Source: Halodesulfovibrio spirochaetisodalis
Lineage (GTDB): Bacteria > Desulfobacterota > Desulfovibrionia > Desulfovibrionales > Desulfovibrionaceae
NCBI RefSeq assembly: GCF_001672295.1
Contig: NZ_JXMS01000014.1
Coordinates: forward strand, 1 to 64,000
Direction: 5' to 3'
Length of the DNA stretch: 64,000 nucleotides
Positions 1-8,280 of the stretch are shown here, in pieces. Below the pieces are notes generated by a model that was given only the letters and a program-made list of their open reading frames with translations, had not been told where the DNA came from and did not search any database. Each line of letters opens with the position of its first letter. The first letter of the stretch is position 1. A program made the translations under genes and the position numbers.

Positions 1-173
1 CAAAATTTATCTACATATAAGTAAGCACGCATAGAATTGTTTTTTTTAGCCGGAAGACACATATCAATGCCACGAAAAAGGCTGAAGCTGTGTTTTTTCT
101 ATACGGGGGTACCATAACAACGTGGTTATTGTATGCTGATGTATATGGATGCTGATAGCTCAGGAGGAAGGGG

Positions 174-605
174 ATGAGTACTCAAAGAACAAAGCGTGTT
201 TCAGTTGTGACAGGAAACAGGGTGTGCTCTGCGTCTCAATATGCCAATAAGGAATTCAGGCCGTGGGGTACGTTTCAGGTTGTTGATTACGGCAAACGTC
301 ATCAGGTGAAGCGACTGATTGTATATCCGGGGCAGCGCTTGTCATTGCAAAAGCATTTTCATCGTGCTGAACACTGGGTTGTTGTGCGTGGGACAGCGTT
401 AGTCACCCGCGGTGAAGAACAGGTTTTGCTTACAGAGAATCAATCCACGTTTGTTCCGGTAGGTATGGTGCATCGCTTGGAGAATCCGGGAAAAGTCAAT
501 CTGGAGATTGTCGAAGTGCAAAGCGGCATCTATCTGGAAGAAGATGATATTGTCAGACTCGATGATGAATATGGGCGAGGCGATCAACCCGCAGGACGTT
601 CATAA
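174..605 (+). CDS. Stand-alone cupin, mannose-6-phosphate isomerase type II-like
   Basis: A 143-residue single-domain cupin matching the C-terminal isomerase domain of bifunctional ManC/AlgA proteins, without the nucleotidyltransferase half. The metal-site motif HFHRAEHW lies at residues 61-68, followed by VRGTA, and the second cupin motif runs from GMVHRLENPG (about 97-106) to EIVEVQ (111-116). Members convert fructose-6-phosphate to mannose-6-phosphate or bind related sugars in the cytoplasm. The first 25 residues are variable. The start is supported by a strong AGGAGGAAGGGG ribosome site directly upstream. It stands alone with no sugar-nucleotide genes beside it, so the substrate is not known. 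Cupin fold is firm; isomerase activity is inferred. Confidence 0.85.
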   Translation: MSTQRTKRVSVVTGNRVCSASQYANKEFRPWGTFQVVDYGKRHQVKRLIVYPGQRLSLQKHFHRAEHWVVVRGTALVTRGEEQVLLTENQSTFVPVGMVHRLENPGKVNLEIVEVQSGIYLEEDDIVRLDDEYGRGDQPAGRS

Positions 606-880
606 TCTGTGGATTTGAATGGTGGAGGTTGAACCAGTCGGCTCAAAATATATTTTGCTGCAACCAACAAAAAGAATAAGGCTGAGTCAGCCAGAAAAAA
701 TATCAGATTAATAATGTTCGAATTGCATCAACCGATTATGAATCTAGAGCAGTTGCTATGGCATGAGTTCTTTTAAGCTACAGGGTAAATTGAACCGGAA
801 GGTTTTTTTTGTTGTATGGACATGTTACCATGCTTTTACTGTTCAACCTGTTGTATTTGATACAGAACAGCATAAGATAC

Positions 881-905
881 AAAAAAAGCCCTGCAAAAGC
901 AGGGC
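881..905 (-). terminator. Rho-independent terminator of tRNA-Sec
   Basis: The stem GCCCTGC / GCAGGGC (888-905) closes on an AAAA loop and is followed on the minus strand by seven T (881-887). It begins about ten bases past the CCA end of the tRNA. Confidence 0.85.
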
Positions 906-914
906 GGAAATGCA

Positions 915-1008
915 TGGCGGAAGCGTATAGGAGTCGAACCTACCTAGGACATCACTGCCCTACACCGGTTTTGAAGACCGGACGCCACACCGGTGACGAA
1001 ACGCTTCC
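915..1008 (-). tRNA. selC: Selenocysteine tRNA, anticodon UCA
   Basis: Read on the minus strand it starts GGAAGCG and ends with the complementary CGCTTCC, then GCCA with CCA encoded. The anticodon UCA (972-974) sits in the stem-loop CCGGTCTTCAAAACCGG. The length of 94 nt, the extended acceptor stem, the long variable arm and the T arm GGTTCGACTCC are typical of tRNA-Sec. It inserts selenocysteine at UGA in selenoproteins (formate dehydrogenases, hydrogenases and others in this group). None of the selA/selB/selD genes or a selenoprotein is visible in the window. Confidence 0.95.
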
Positions 1009-1225
1009 TTAACGTGATTGTCTGTAACAATGCGCCTTCTAGCAGGAAACCTTCTCAGGTGCAAGAGTAAGATGCTCTGGGAATAAAGTTCACTGTAATT
1101 TAGAAAAAAGAGCGTTTCTACCATTGTCAAATCGCGTTCTAGTTATTAGAAATAAAAGTTCGAGTAAGAAAATTCATTTTAGCAAGTAAATTAAATCCGA
1201 TTCTAACTTCGGAGGGTAAGATACC

Positions 1226-3244
1226 TTGAACCAGTTTTCCCGGAACTTGATTCTCTGGGCTGTAATTTCCCTACTTATGGTTGTATTGTTTAACATGTTC
1301 AGCCAGCCTCAAAACTCGCAGACAAAGGTCAGCTACACAAAGTTTTTAGAGCTGGTGGACAAGGGCGACATTGCTGAAGTCTCTATTCAGGGGCAAAAGC
1401 TCCTTGCCAAAGAACATGGCGGTACCGTTATCAATACTTACGCACCTGATGATCCTAAGCTTGTAGATCGTCTTGTGGGTAAGGGTATTGTTGTTAATGC
1501 AGAGCCTAAAGAAGATTCCCCGTGGTACATGACATTGCTTGTATCATGGTTCCCTATGTTACTCCTAATCGGTGTATGGATTTTCTTCATGCGTCAGATG
1601 CAGGGCGGCGGCGGAAAGGCAATGTCCTTCGGTCGTTCCCGTGCCAGACTCATTTCACAGGAACAGACCAAAGTTACCTTTGCGGATGTTGCCGGTGTTG
1701 ATGAAGCTAAAGAAGAACTGAGCGAAGTTGTAGATTTTCTCTCCAATCCTAAGCGCTTTACCCGTCTTGGTGGACGCATTCCTAAAGGTGTTCTCCTTGT
1801 GGGCCCTCCGGGTACAGGTAAAACCTTGCTTGCACGTGCTGTTGCAGGTGAGGCAGGCGTTCCGTTTTTCTCTATATCCGGTTCTGACTTCGTAGAAATG
1901 TTTGTAGGTGTTGGTGCTTCCCGTGTGCGTGACTTATTCGTACAGGGTAAAAAGAATGCTCCATGCCTGATTTTTATTGATGAAATCGATGCAGTAGGTC
2001 GTCAGCGTGGCGCTGGTCTCGGCGGCGGACATGATGAACGCGAACAGACTTTGAACCAGTTGCTTGTTGAGATGGATGGCTTTGAATCCAACGAGGGTGT
2101 AATCCTCATTGCTGCTACTAACCGTCCAGATGTTCTTGACCCTGCTCTTCTTCGTCCTGGTCGCTTTGACCGTCAGGTTACTGTGCCTGTACCGGACGTT
2201 AAAGGCCGTAAGCGTATTCTGGAAGTGCACGCACGCCGTTCACCGCTTGCAGCTGATGTGAATATGGAAACCATTGCTAAAGGCACCCCGGGCTTCTCCG
2301 GTGCTGATCTGGAAAACCTTGTTAACGAAGCAGCTCTTCAGGCTGCCAAAGAGAACAAAGACCAGATTAATATGTTCGATTTTGAACAGGCAAAAGACAA
2401 GCTCATTATGGGTAAAGAGCGCCGCAGCATGGTTATGAGCGAGGAAGAAAAGAAAATTACAGCGTACCACGAAGGCGGTCATGCCCTCTGTGCTAAGCTG
2501 CTTCCTAAAGCTGACCCTGTTCATAAAGTATCCATTATTCCACGTGGACGTGCTCTTGGTGTTACCATGCAGCTTCCGGGTGAGGATCGTTATGGATATT
2601 CACGTACCTTCCTTGAAACGAACCTTGTGGTTCTTCTTGGTGGTCGTGTGGCAGAAGAAATTATCTTTGAAGACATTACAACAGGCGCAGGTAACGACAT
2701 TGAGCGTGCTACTAAGATGGCTCGTAAAATGGTTTGCGAATGGGGTATGTCTGATGCAATTGGTCCGCTTAATATTGGCGAACAGGGCGAAGAAGTATTC
2801 ATTGGTCGTGAATGGGCACAGTCCCGTAACTTCAGTGATGAGACTGCACGTCTTGTAGATGCGGAAGTGAAGCGTATTGTGGAAACAGCACGTAGCACTG
2901 CCCGTCAGCTGATTGAAGATAATATTGATGTTCTGCATAAAATTGCAGATTCTCTGCTTGAGCGCGAAACAATCAGTGGTGCAGACATTGACCTGTTGAT
3001 TGAGGGCAAAGAGCTCCCACCTCAGGAAGATATGAGTACTCAGCCTGAAAAGCCGGAGGAAGCTCAGGATGCTTTTGCGAAAGCCGCTGCAGCATATAGA
3101 GAGCAGCAGCCAGAAGATACGGCGGAAGAAGATTCTGGAGACTTTATTCTGGGAACCGAAGAGCAGGACGCAAAACCTGCTGCGGAGCCGGAGGAAAAGA
3201 AAGAACCGGAAACTGCAACCGAACCTTCTGAAGAGAAGAAATAA
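1226..3244 (+). CDS. ftsH: ATP-dependent membrane zinc protease FtsH
   Basis: A 672-residue AAA+ protease that degrades membrane and short-lived cytoplasmic proteins. Two membrane segments (about 5-24 and 103-122) flank a short periplasmic domain. Walker A is GPPGTGKT (193-200), Walker B LIFIDEID (248-255), the second region of homology covers about 298-316, and the zinc protease motif is HEGGH (415-419), with a distal acidic ligand in GAGNDIE. The tail beyond about residue 600 is an acidic, Glu/Lys/Ala-rich extension longer than in E. coli FtsH and probably disordered. The start is TTG, supported by GGAGGG at 1211-1216. Its stop overlaps the folP start by one base, so the two are translationally coupled. 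Confidence 0.98.
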   Translation: MNQFSRNLILWAVISLLMVVLFNMFSQPQNSQTKVSYTKFLELVDKGDIAEVSIQGQKLLAKEHGGTVINTYAPDDPKLVDRLVGKGIVVNAEPKEDSPWYMTLLVSWFPMLLLIGVWIFFMRQMQGGGGKAMSFGRSRARLISQEQTKVTFADVAGVDEAKEELSEVVDFLSNPKRFTRLGGRIPKGVLLVGPPGTGKTLLARAVAGEAGVPFFSISGSDFVEMFVGVGASRVRDLFVQGKKNAPCLIFIDEIDAVGRQRGAGLGGGHDEREQTLNQLLVEMDGFESNEGVILIAATNRPDVLDPALLRPGRFDRQVTVPVPDVKGRKRILEVHARRSPLAADVNMETIAKGTPGFSGADLENLVNEAALQAAKENKDQINMFDFEQAKDKLIMGKERRSMVMSEEEKKITAYHEGGHALCAKLLPKADPVHKVSIIPRGRALGVTMQLPGEDRYGYSRTFLETNLVVLLGGRVAEEIIFEDITTGAGNDIERATKMARKMVCEWGMSDAIGPLNIGEQGEEVFIGREWAQSRNFSDETARLVDAEVKRIVETARSTARQLIEDNIDVLHKIADSLLERETISGADIDLLIEGKELPPQEDMSTQPEKPEEAQDAFAKAAAAYREQQPEDTAEEDSGDFILGTEEQDAKPAAEPEEKKEPETATEPSEEKK

Positions 3245-4101
3245 TGAACACCCCGTTTTCCTGGGAAGTACGAGGGGGCAGGTCCATAGGCCCTGCCCCT
3301 TTTTGTATATTCGGTATTGTGAATGTAACACCTGATTCATTTCATGACGGTGGAGAATACAACTCTGTTGCGGCGGGCATTGCGCATGCACGAAAACAGG
3401 CCACAGCAGGTGCCCATGTGCTTGATATAGGCGGCGAGTCTTCCCGTCCTTTTGCTGAGCCGGTTTCTTTAGATGATGAAATAAGACGTGTTCTCCCTAT
3501 CGTGGAGGGTGTGCTGGGGGATTGTTCTGACACAGCGCTGCCGTGGGCAGTTTCTGTGGACACGTATAAAGCCGGAACAGCGGCTGCAGTGCTTGAAGCA
3601 GGTGCACATATTATCAACGATATATCTGCCTTTGAGTTTGATCCGGAATTAAAGGATGTTGTTGCACAATATCAGCCCGGATATGTTCTCATGCACAGTC
3701 AGGGAAAACCTGATACTATGCAACAGGCACCTGTATATGAGAATGTCGTTGATGACATTCTGGCTTTTTTTGAGCGTAAGCTTAAAGCACTGACAGACGC
3801 AGGAGTTCCTGAGTCACGTATTATGATTGATCCGGGTATCGGTTTTGGGAAAACAGTCGAACATAATATAACAATCCTGCAAAACATAGATGCATTTCAG
3901 GCTCTCGGCTTTCCGGTGATGGCTGGAGTATCCAATAAGTCTATGTTTGAAAAAGTGTGTGGCGCACCAGCAGGCGAGCGTGAGAACTGTACACAGGCAA
4001 CAACCGCTATCCTTGCATATCGCGGGGTAGAAGTGCATAGAGTGCATAATGTGGCAAAAACCCGTGAAACTCTCTTGCTTGCGGAAGCGATGCGTCGCTA
4101 G
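3244..4101 (+). CDS. folP: Dihydropteroate synthase
   Basis: A 285-residue TIM-barrel enzyme joining p-aminobenzoate to 6-hydroxymethyl-dihydropterin diphosphate in folate synthesis. Signature stretches are GIVNVTPDSFHDGG (about 24-37), DIGGESSRPF (61-70), HSQGKPDTMQ and DPGIGFGKT. Two normally strong motifs are altered near the C terminus: the usual SRK reads SNK (GVSNKSMF) and the usual RVHDV reads RVHNV. The rest is intact, so I still call it functional. Its ATG overlaps the ftsH stop codon, and cdaA follows 14 bases after its end, an arrangement expected in this group. Confidence 0.95.
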   Translation: MNTPFSWEVRGGRSIGPAPFCIFGIVNVTPDSFHDGGEYNSVAAGIAHARKQATAGAHVLDIGGESSRPFAEPVSLDDEIRRVLPIVEGVLGDCSDTALPWAVSVDTYKAGTAAAVLEAGAHIINDISAFEFDPELKDVVAQYQPGYVLMHSQGKPDTMQQAPVYENVVDDILAFFERKLKALTDAGVPESRIMIDPGIGFGKTVEHNITILQNIDAFQALGFPVMAGVSNKSMFEKVCGAPAGERENCTQATTAILAYRGVEVHRVHNVAKTRETLLLAEAMRR

Positions 4102-4115
4102 AAAACGGAGACAGC

Positions 4116-4874
4116 GTGTTTTCAATGGATACATTGGAATATATCAGTATTACATGGCGTGATGCGTTAGACATCGCCTTTGTAACCCTGCTGTTCTATC
4201 AGGTGATGATAGTCATTAAAGGGACAAGGGCGGTATCGGCTATTTACGGCTTGTTATTGCTCATTGCTGTTTTTGCCTTCTCTGAATATTTCGGGTTTTA
4301 TACCCTGCACTGGATTTTGCAGCAGTTCCTCAGTTCCTTCTTCCTTCTTGTTGTTATTCTCTTCCAAGATGACATACGACGCGGCCTTTCTAATATGGGC
4401 GCGCGCAGCTTTTTTAAGAAGCGAAAAATTGAGGATCAGTTTCTTGATGAGGTCATCAGCGCTGCCGTGAACATGTCCAAGCGTAAAGTTGGCGCGCTCA
4501 TGGTTCTTGAGAACCATGTACCACTTGGAGACGTCGCGCAGCGTGGCGTTGTTGTGGATGCGGCTGTTTCAAAGGAATTGCTTGTAACTATTTTTCAGAT
4601 GAAAAGTCCGCTGCACGATGGTGCAGTCATATTACGACGTGGCCGTGTGGCAGCGGCAGGCTGTATTTTGCCCCTTGCTGTGGGTGAACAGGACAGACCG
4701 GAATACGGTACACGGCACAGGGCTGCTCTAGGCATTACGGAAGAAACAGATGCTATTGCTGTGGTTGTTTCTGAAGAGCGTGCAGAAATTACAGTGGCTG
4801 TTAACGGAAGATTGACCAGCAATCTTGATAGAATCCGCTTAAAGCGGGTGTTACGTAACCTTTTGGAGCGGTAG
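4116..4874 (+). CDS. cdaA: Diadenylate cyclase CdaA (DisA_N domain)
   Basis: A 252-residue membrane enzyme that makes cyclic di-AMP from two ATP. Three N-terminal hydrophobic helices lie within residues 17-85, followed by the DisA_N catalytic domain with DGA at 168-170 (SPLHDGAVI) and RHRAA at 200-204, the two hallmarks of diadenylate cyclases. The GTG start is backed by GGAG at 4107-4110; an in-frame ATG at 4125 is an alternative. The order cdaA-cdaR-glmM matches the Gram-positive module in which CdaR and GlmM modulate the cyclase, so c-di-AMP control of cell-wall or osmotic balance is a reasonable inference. Confidence 0.95.
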   Translation: MFSMDTLEYISITWRDALDIAFVTLLFYQVMIVIKGTRAVSAIYGLLLLIAVFAFSEYFGFYTLHWILQQFLSSFFLLVVILFQDDIRRGLSNMGARSFFKKRKIEDQFLDEVISAAVNMSKRKVGALMVLENHVPLGDVAQRGVVVDAAVSKELLVTIFQMKSPLHDGAVILRRGRVAAAGCILPLAVGEQDRPEYGTRHRAALGITEETDAIAVVVSEERAEITVAVNGRLTSNLDRIRLKRVLRNLLER

Positions 4875-4877
4875 CGC

Positions 4878-5780
4878 ATGCGTGTGAGTTGGCGTCACTT
4901 ACTTTTGGCTTTTGTAATGGCTTCCTGTTTATGGGTTGTCATTTCCGGCCGTGAGCAAGTTGAAATATGGGAAAAAGCATCTGTTGAGTTAAAAGGGATG
5001 CCTACAGACCTGACGTTGCTCAGTGGTTTACCTCCTGAAATTGAAATTCGCGTGCGCGGGCCTAAAGGGTTGGTTCGAACAATAACAAATCGCCAGCTTA
5101 CCTACGTGCTCGATCTTTCTAAAGTCCGACCGGGGCTGAATGTTCTGCCTATACAGGCGAATGGTATACGACTTGGGAAAGCATTTGATGTGGTGGAGGT
5201 TCGCCCTTCACGTCTTACCCTTGAAGTGGATAAGCTTGTGGAGAAAGAGCTGCCTGTCGTGCCTCGTTGGTCTGGCGAATTGCCACCTGATCTCTTTATT
5301 GAATCTGCCACTGCAGATCCGCAGTATGTTACAGTCAGTGGACCAGAGTCCGAATTGTCTGCATTGAGTGATGTTGAGGCTGTAACACCTGCTCCGGCTA
5401 TAGAAAATCCGGGTAGTGTAAAACTTGACGGCACAGTTTCTTTGTCGTTACGAGCTAAAGCCACTCCACCGATAGTGGAGGTTACTTATATTCTGGGACT
5501 GCTCTCGCAGGAGCGCACAATTACCCGCAATGTAATTGTTATTCCTCGTGAAGGGTTAGATATAGAACTCGCCAAGCGTTCTGTGAAACTGACAATTGAA
5601 GTACCAGATTCTTTAAAAGACGATGCTACACTTTTGAATAGTATCAGAGTTATTTTAGAGTTGCCGGAAGATATTGCTCCCGGAGAACATCAGCTTCCTT
5701 ACCGACTGGAATTGCCTGACCGGATTCAAGTGGTCGGCACAGAGCCGGAGACCCTAACCGTGACTGTTTCCAAGAAATAA
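4878..5780 (+). CDS. YbbR-domain protein, CdaR-like regulator of CdaA
   Basis: A 300-residue protein with one N-terminal membrane anchor (about 7-24, LLLAFVMASCLWVVISG) and extracytoplasmic YbbR-type beta repeats. Their recurring pattern is V-x-V-x-G-P, as in VTVSGPESEL, with pro-rich strands such as LPVVPRWSGELP. It starts three bases after the cdaA stop, with GGAG inside the end of cdaA as ribosome site, so the two are almost certainly co-expressed. In Firmicutes the corresponding protein binds CdaA and tunes c-di-AMP synthesis. That role is inferred here from the domain and position. Confidence 0.88.
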   Translation: MRVSWRHLLLAFVMASCLWVVISGREQVEIWEKASVELKGMPTDLTLLSGLPPEIEIRVRGPKGLVRTITNRQLTYVLDLSKVRPGLNVLPIQANGIRLGKAFDVVEVRPSRLTLEVDKLVEKELPVVPRWSGELPPDLFIESATADPQYVTVSGPESELSALSDVEAVTPAPAIENPGSVKLDGTVSLSLRAKATPPIVEVTYILGLLSQERTITRNVIVIPREGLDIELAKRSVKLTIEVPDSLKDDATLLNSIRVILELPEDIAPGEHQLPYRLELPDRIQVVGTEPETLTVTVSKK

Positions 5781-5973
5781 TGTAGTCTCCTCAGGCTTTG
5801 TTTTTCAATCTATTTTATCGTTGATACAGACATACCCGCCTTTTGTTTATCTTGTCAGAAACGAGAAAGGTAATAGGGTATGTTGTTTTGATAGCCGGAC
5901 ACGCGAACAGCGTTTACTATATTCCGGCAGACTAAATTTATTTGCACACTAAATAAGATAAACAGGAGCTTCC

Positions 5974-7326
5974 ATGGGAAGACGCTTGTTTGGAACGGAT
6001 GGCATGCGCGGTACTGTGAATATGTACCCGATGGTTCCTGAAGTCGCTATGCGACTGGGACTTGCAGCAGGAACTGCTTTCCGGACTGAAACTGGACGAA
6101 ATAGAGTAGTTATCGGAAAGGATACCCGTCTTTCCGGTTATGTTTTTGAGAATGCACTTACCGCAGGCTTCTGTGCCGCAGGTATGGATGTGTATCTTGT
6201 CGGCCCGATGGCAACTCCCGCTATTGCTTTTCTGACAAGGAATATGCGTGCAACAATGGGCGTGGTTATTTCTGCTTCACATAACCCGTACCATGACAAC
6301 GGTATTAAGTTTTTTGACGACCGTGGTTTTAAACTTGCAGATTCTGTCGAAGATGCCATTACAGAGATGGTGCTTAATCCTGATCACCAGTGGGATTACC
6401 CTGCACCGGACAAAGTGGGACGCGCAAAGCGTATTGAAGATGCTGTCGGTCGCTATATTGTTTATTTGAAAAACAGTTTTCCGACGAACCTTTCTCTGGA
6501 AGGTCTGCGCATAGTTCTTGATTGTTCTAATGGCGCAAACTACAAAGTTGCTCCACTTGTATTGGAGGAGCTTGGCGCAGAAGTTATTCCAATCGGCGTT
6601 GAACCGAATGGTCTGAATATTAACAAGCGTTGCGGCTCGTTATATCCTGAGATCATGGCAGAAAAAGTGCGTGAAGTACGTGCTGATATCGGCCTTGCAC
6701 TTGATGGTGATGCAGACAGGCTCATTGTTTGTGATGAGCATGGCTCTGTGCTTGACGGTGATCAGATTATGGCTATCTGTGCTCAGGATATGATGGCTTC
6801 CGGCGATCTTGTCGGGAAGACCCTCGTATCAACCGTTATGAGTAATATGGCACTGGAAGTGTTTATGCGTGAGCACGGCGGACGCCTGCTGCGTACTCCT
6901 GTGGGAGATCGCCATGTTGTAGAAGCTATGCGGGCAGAGCATGCAACAATGGGTGGCGAGCAGTCAGGGCATCTGGTCTTCATGAACTACGGCACAACCG
7001 GTGACGGCCTTCTTGCCGGACTTCAGTTGCTTCGTATTATGCGTCAGCGCGATAAGCCGTTGTCCAGCCTTGCAGGCTTGCTGGAGTTATATCCTCAAGA
7101 GTTGATCAATGTTCGTGTTGATCGTAAAATTCCTTTTGAAGAGTGTCCGGGACTGCTTGAAGATGTGCAAAAGGCTGAAAAAGAATTAGGTGATAAGGGA
7201 CGCGTACTGTTGCGTTACTCCGGTACTGAGTCTTTATGTCGCGTAATGGTCGAAGGTGAAGACGGAGAGCAGGTTAAGCGCCTTGCGTCATATCTTGCTG
7301 AGTCTGCACAGAAAAACTTGGTGTAA
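5974..7326 (+). CDS. glmM: Phosphoglucosamine mutase
   Basis: A 450-residue alpha-D-phosphohexomutase converting glucosamine-6-phosphate to glucosamine-1-phosphate for UDP-GlcNAc, hence peptidoglycan and lipid A. The phosphoserine loop is [11 protein letters not shown] (S102), the magnesium loop DGDADR (244-249) and the C-terminal phosphate-binding loop RYSGTES. AGGAG precedes the ATG. A gap of 193 bases separates it from the YbbR gene; I see no riboswitch or clear terminator there, only a T-rich stretch, so an internal promoter is possible. galU follows after 16 bases. Confidence 0.97.
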   Translation: MGRRLFGTDGMRGTVNMYPMVPEVAMRLGLAAGTAFRTETGRNRVVIGKDTRLSGYVFENALTAGFCAAGMDVYLVGPMATPAIAFLTRNMRATMGVVISASHNPYHDNGIKFFDDRGFKLADSVEDAITEMVLNPDHQWDYPAPDKVGRAKRIEDAVGRYIVYLKNSFPTNLSLEGLRIVLDCSNGANYKVAPLVLEELGAEVIPIGVEPNGLNINKRCGSLYPEIMAEKVREVRADIGLALDGDADRLIVCDEHGSVLDGDQIMAICAQDMMASGDLVGKTLVSTVMSNMALEVFMREHGGRLLRTPVGDRHVVEAMRAEHATMGGEQSGHLVFMNYGTTGDGLLAGLQLLRIMRQRDKPLSSLAGLLELYPQELINVRVDRKIPFEECPGLLEDVQKAEKELGDKGRVLLRYSGTESLCRVMVEGEDGEQVKRLASYLAESAQKNLV

Positions 7327-7342
7327 CCATTCTGGAAATAAT

Positions 7343-8206
7343 ATGAATATTCGTAAAGTAGTTGTGCCTGTTGCCGGTTGGGGAACCCGTTCTCTTCCTG
7401 CCACCAAGAATATCCCGAAAGAAATGCTTCCAATCTACAATAAGCCTGTAGTTCAGTACATTGTGGAAGAAGCAATTCGCTCCGGTCTTGATGATGTAGT
7501 TTTCGTCACTAACCGTGAGAAGAAAGTTATTGAAGACCACTTTGATAAAAACCTTCAGCTTGAAGGATTATTGCAGCGGGCCGGTAAAGAAGAACTTCTG
7601 CGTACTGTGCAGGACGTTGCTCGTATGGCGAATATTATTTCTATTCGCCAGAAAGAACAGCTCGGCCTCGGGCATGCTGTGCTCTGTGCGAAAGATTTAA
7701 TTAATGAAGACGCATTCGGCGTAATGCTTGGCGATGATTTAATGTTCGGCATGGAGCCGGGATTAAAACAGCTTATTCAAGTTGCAGCAGCAGAGCACAT
7801 GCCTGTTGTCGGCGTTATGGAAGTAGAAGCTGATAAAGTAGACCGGTATGGTATTGTTGCCGGTGAAGAGATTTCTCCGGGCACGTACCGTGTAACTGAC
7901 CTTGTTGAAAAACCGGCAGTTCATGATGCACCGTCCCGTCTGGCTATTGTTGGACGTTATGTGCTTACTCCGGAAATTTTCCCTGCTCTTGAAAAAACTC
8001 AGGCCGGTGCCGGCGGTGAAATTCAGCTGACTGATGCATTGCGTACTGTGGCAAAAGAGCGTGGCCTGCTGGCTGTAAAAATGCGTGGAATGCGTTTTGA
8101 TGCCGGTAACTGGGCAGAGTATCTTACTGCTAATATTTACTTTGCATTGCAGGATGAGTCTATCCGCGATGATCTCGTAAAACATCTGAAGCCGCTGTTG
8201 CCTTAG
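7343..8206 (+). CDS. galU: UTP-glucose-1-phosphate uridylyltransferase
   Basis: A 287-residue enzyme making UDP-glucose from glucose-1-phosphate and UTP. The nucleotide-binding signature is VVPVAGWGTRSLPATKNIPKEMLP (about 6-29), with WG in place of the common FG; then VVQYIVEEA, LGDDLMF and VEKP. I chose ATG 7343, which puts the signature at its usual distance from the N terminus. The reading frame stays open to 7256, but that would overlap the end of glmM. The ribosome site is weak (GGAAA). It closes the ftsH-galU block and is followed by a terminator. Confidence 0.96.
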   Translation: MNIRKVVVPVAGWGTRSLPATKNIPKEMLPIYNKPVVQYIVEEAIRSGLDDVVFVTNREKKVIEDHFDKNLQLEGLLQRAGKEELLRTVQDVARMANIISIRQKEQLGLGHAVLCAKDLINEDAFGVMLGDDLMFGMEPGLKQLIQVAAAEHMPVVGVMEVEADKVDRYGIVAGEEISPGTYRVTDLVEKPAVHDAPSRLAIVGRYVLTPEIFPALEKTQAGAGGEIQLTDALRTVAKERGLLAVKMRGMRFDAGNWAEYLTANIYFALQDESIRDDLVKHLKPLLP

Positions 8207-8233
8207 TGAATGCGGTTTGAAGTTCGAATTCAA

Positions 8234-8262
8234 AAAGGTGGTCTCTATGATCGCCTTTTTTA
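8234..8262 (+). terminator. Rho-independent terminator after galU
   Basis: Arms AAAGGTGGTC and GATCGCCTTT pair over ten positions with two G-T pairs and run into six T at 8256-8261, just before priA. Confidence 0.8.
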
Positions 8263-8280
8263 CTTTCAGGGATATATATA

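Noticed and set aside
2600-3391. 263-codon minus-strand frame opposite ftsH and folP
   Set aside because: It overlaps two conserved coding regions and gives a Phe/Arg-rich product without motifs.
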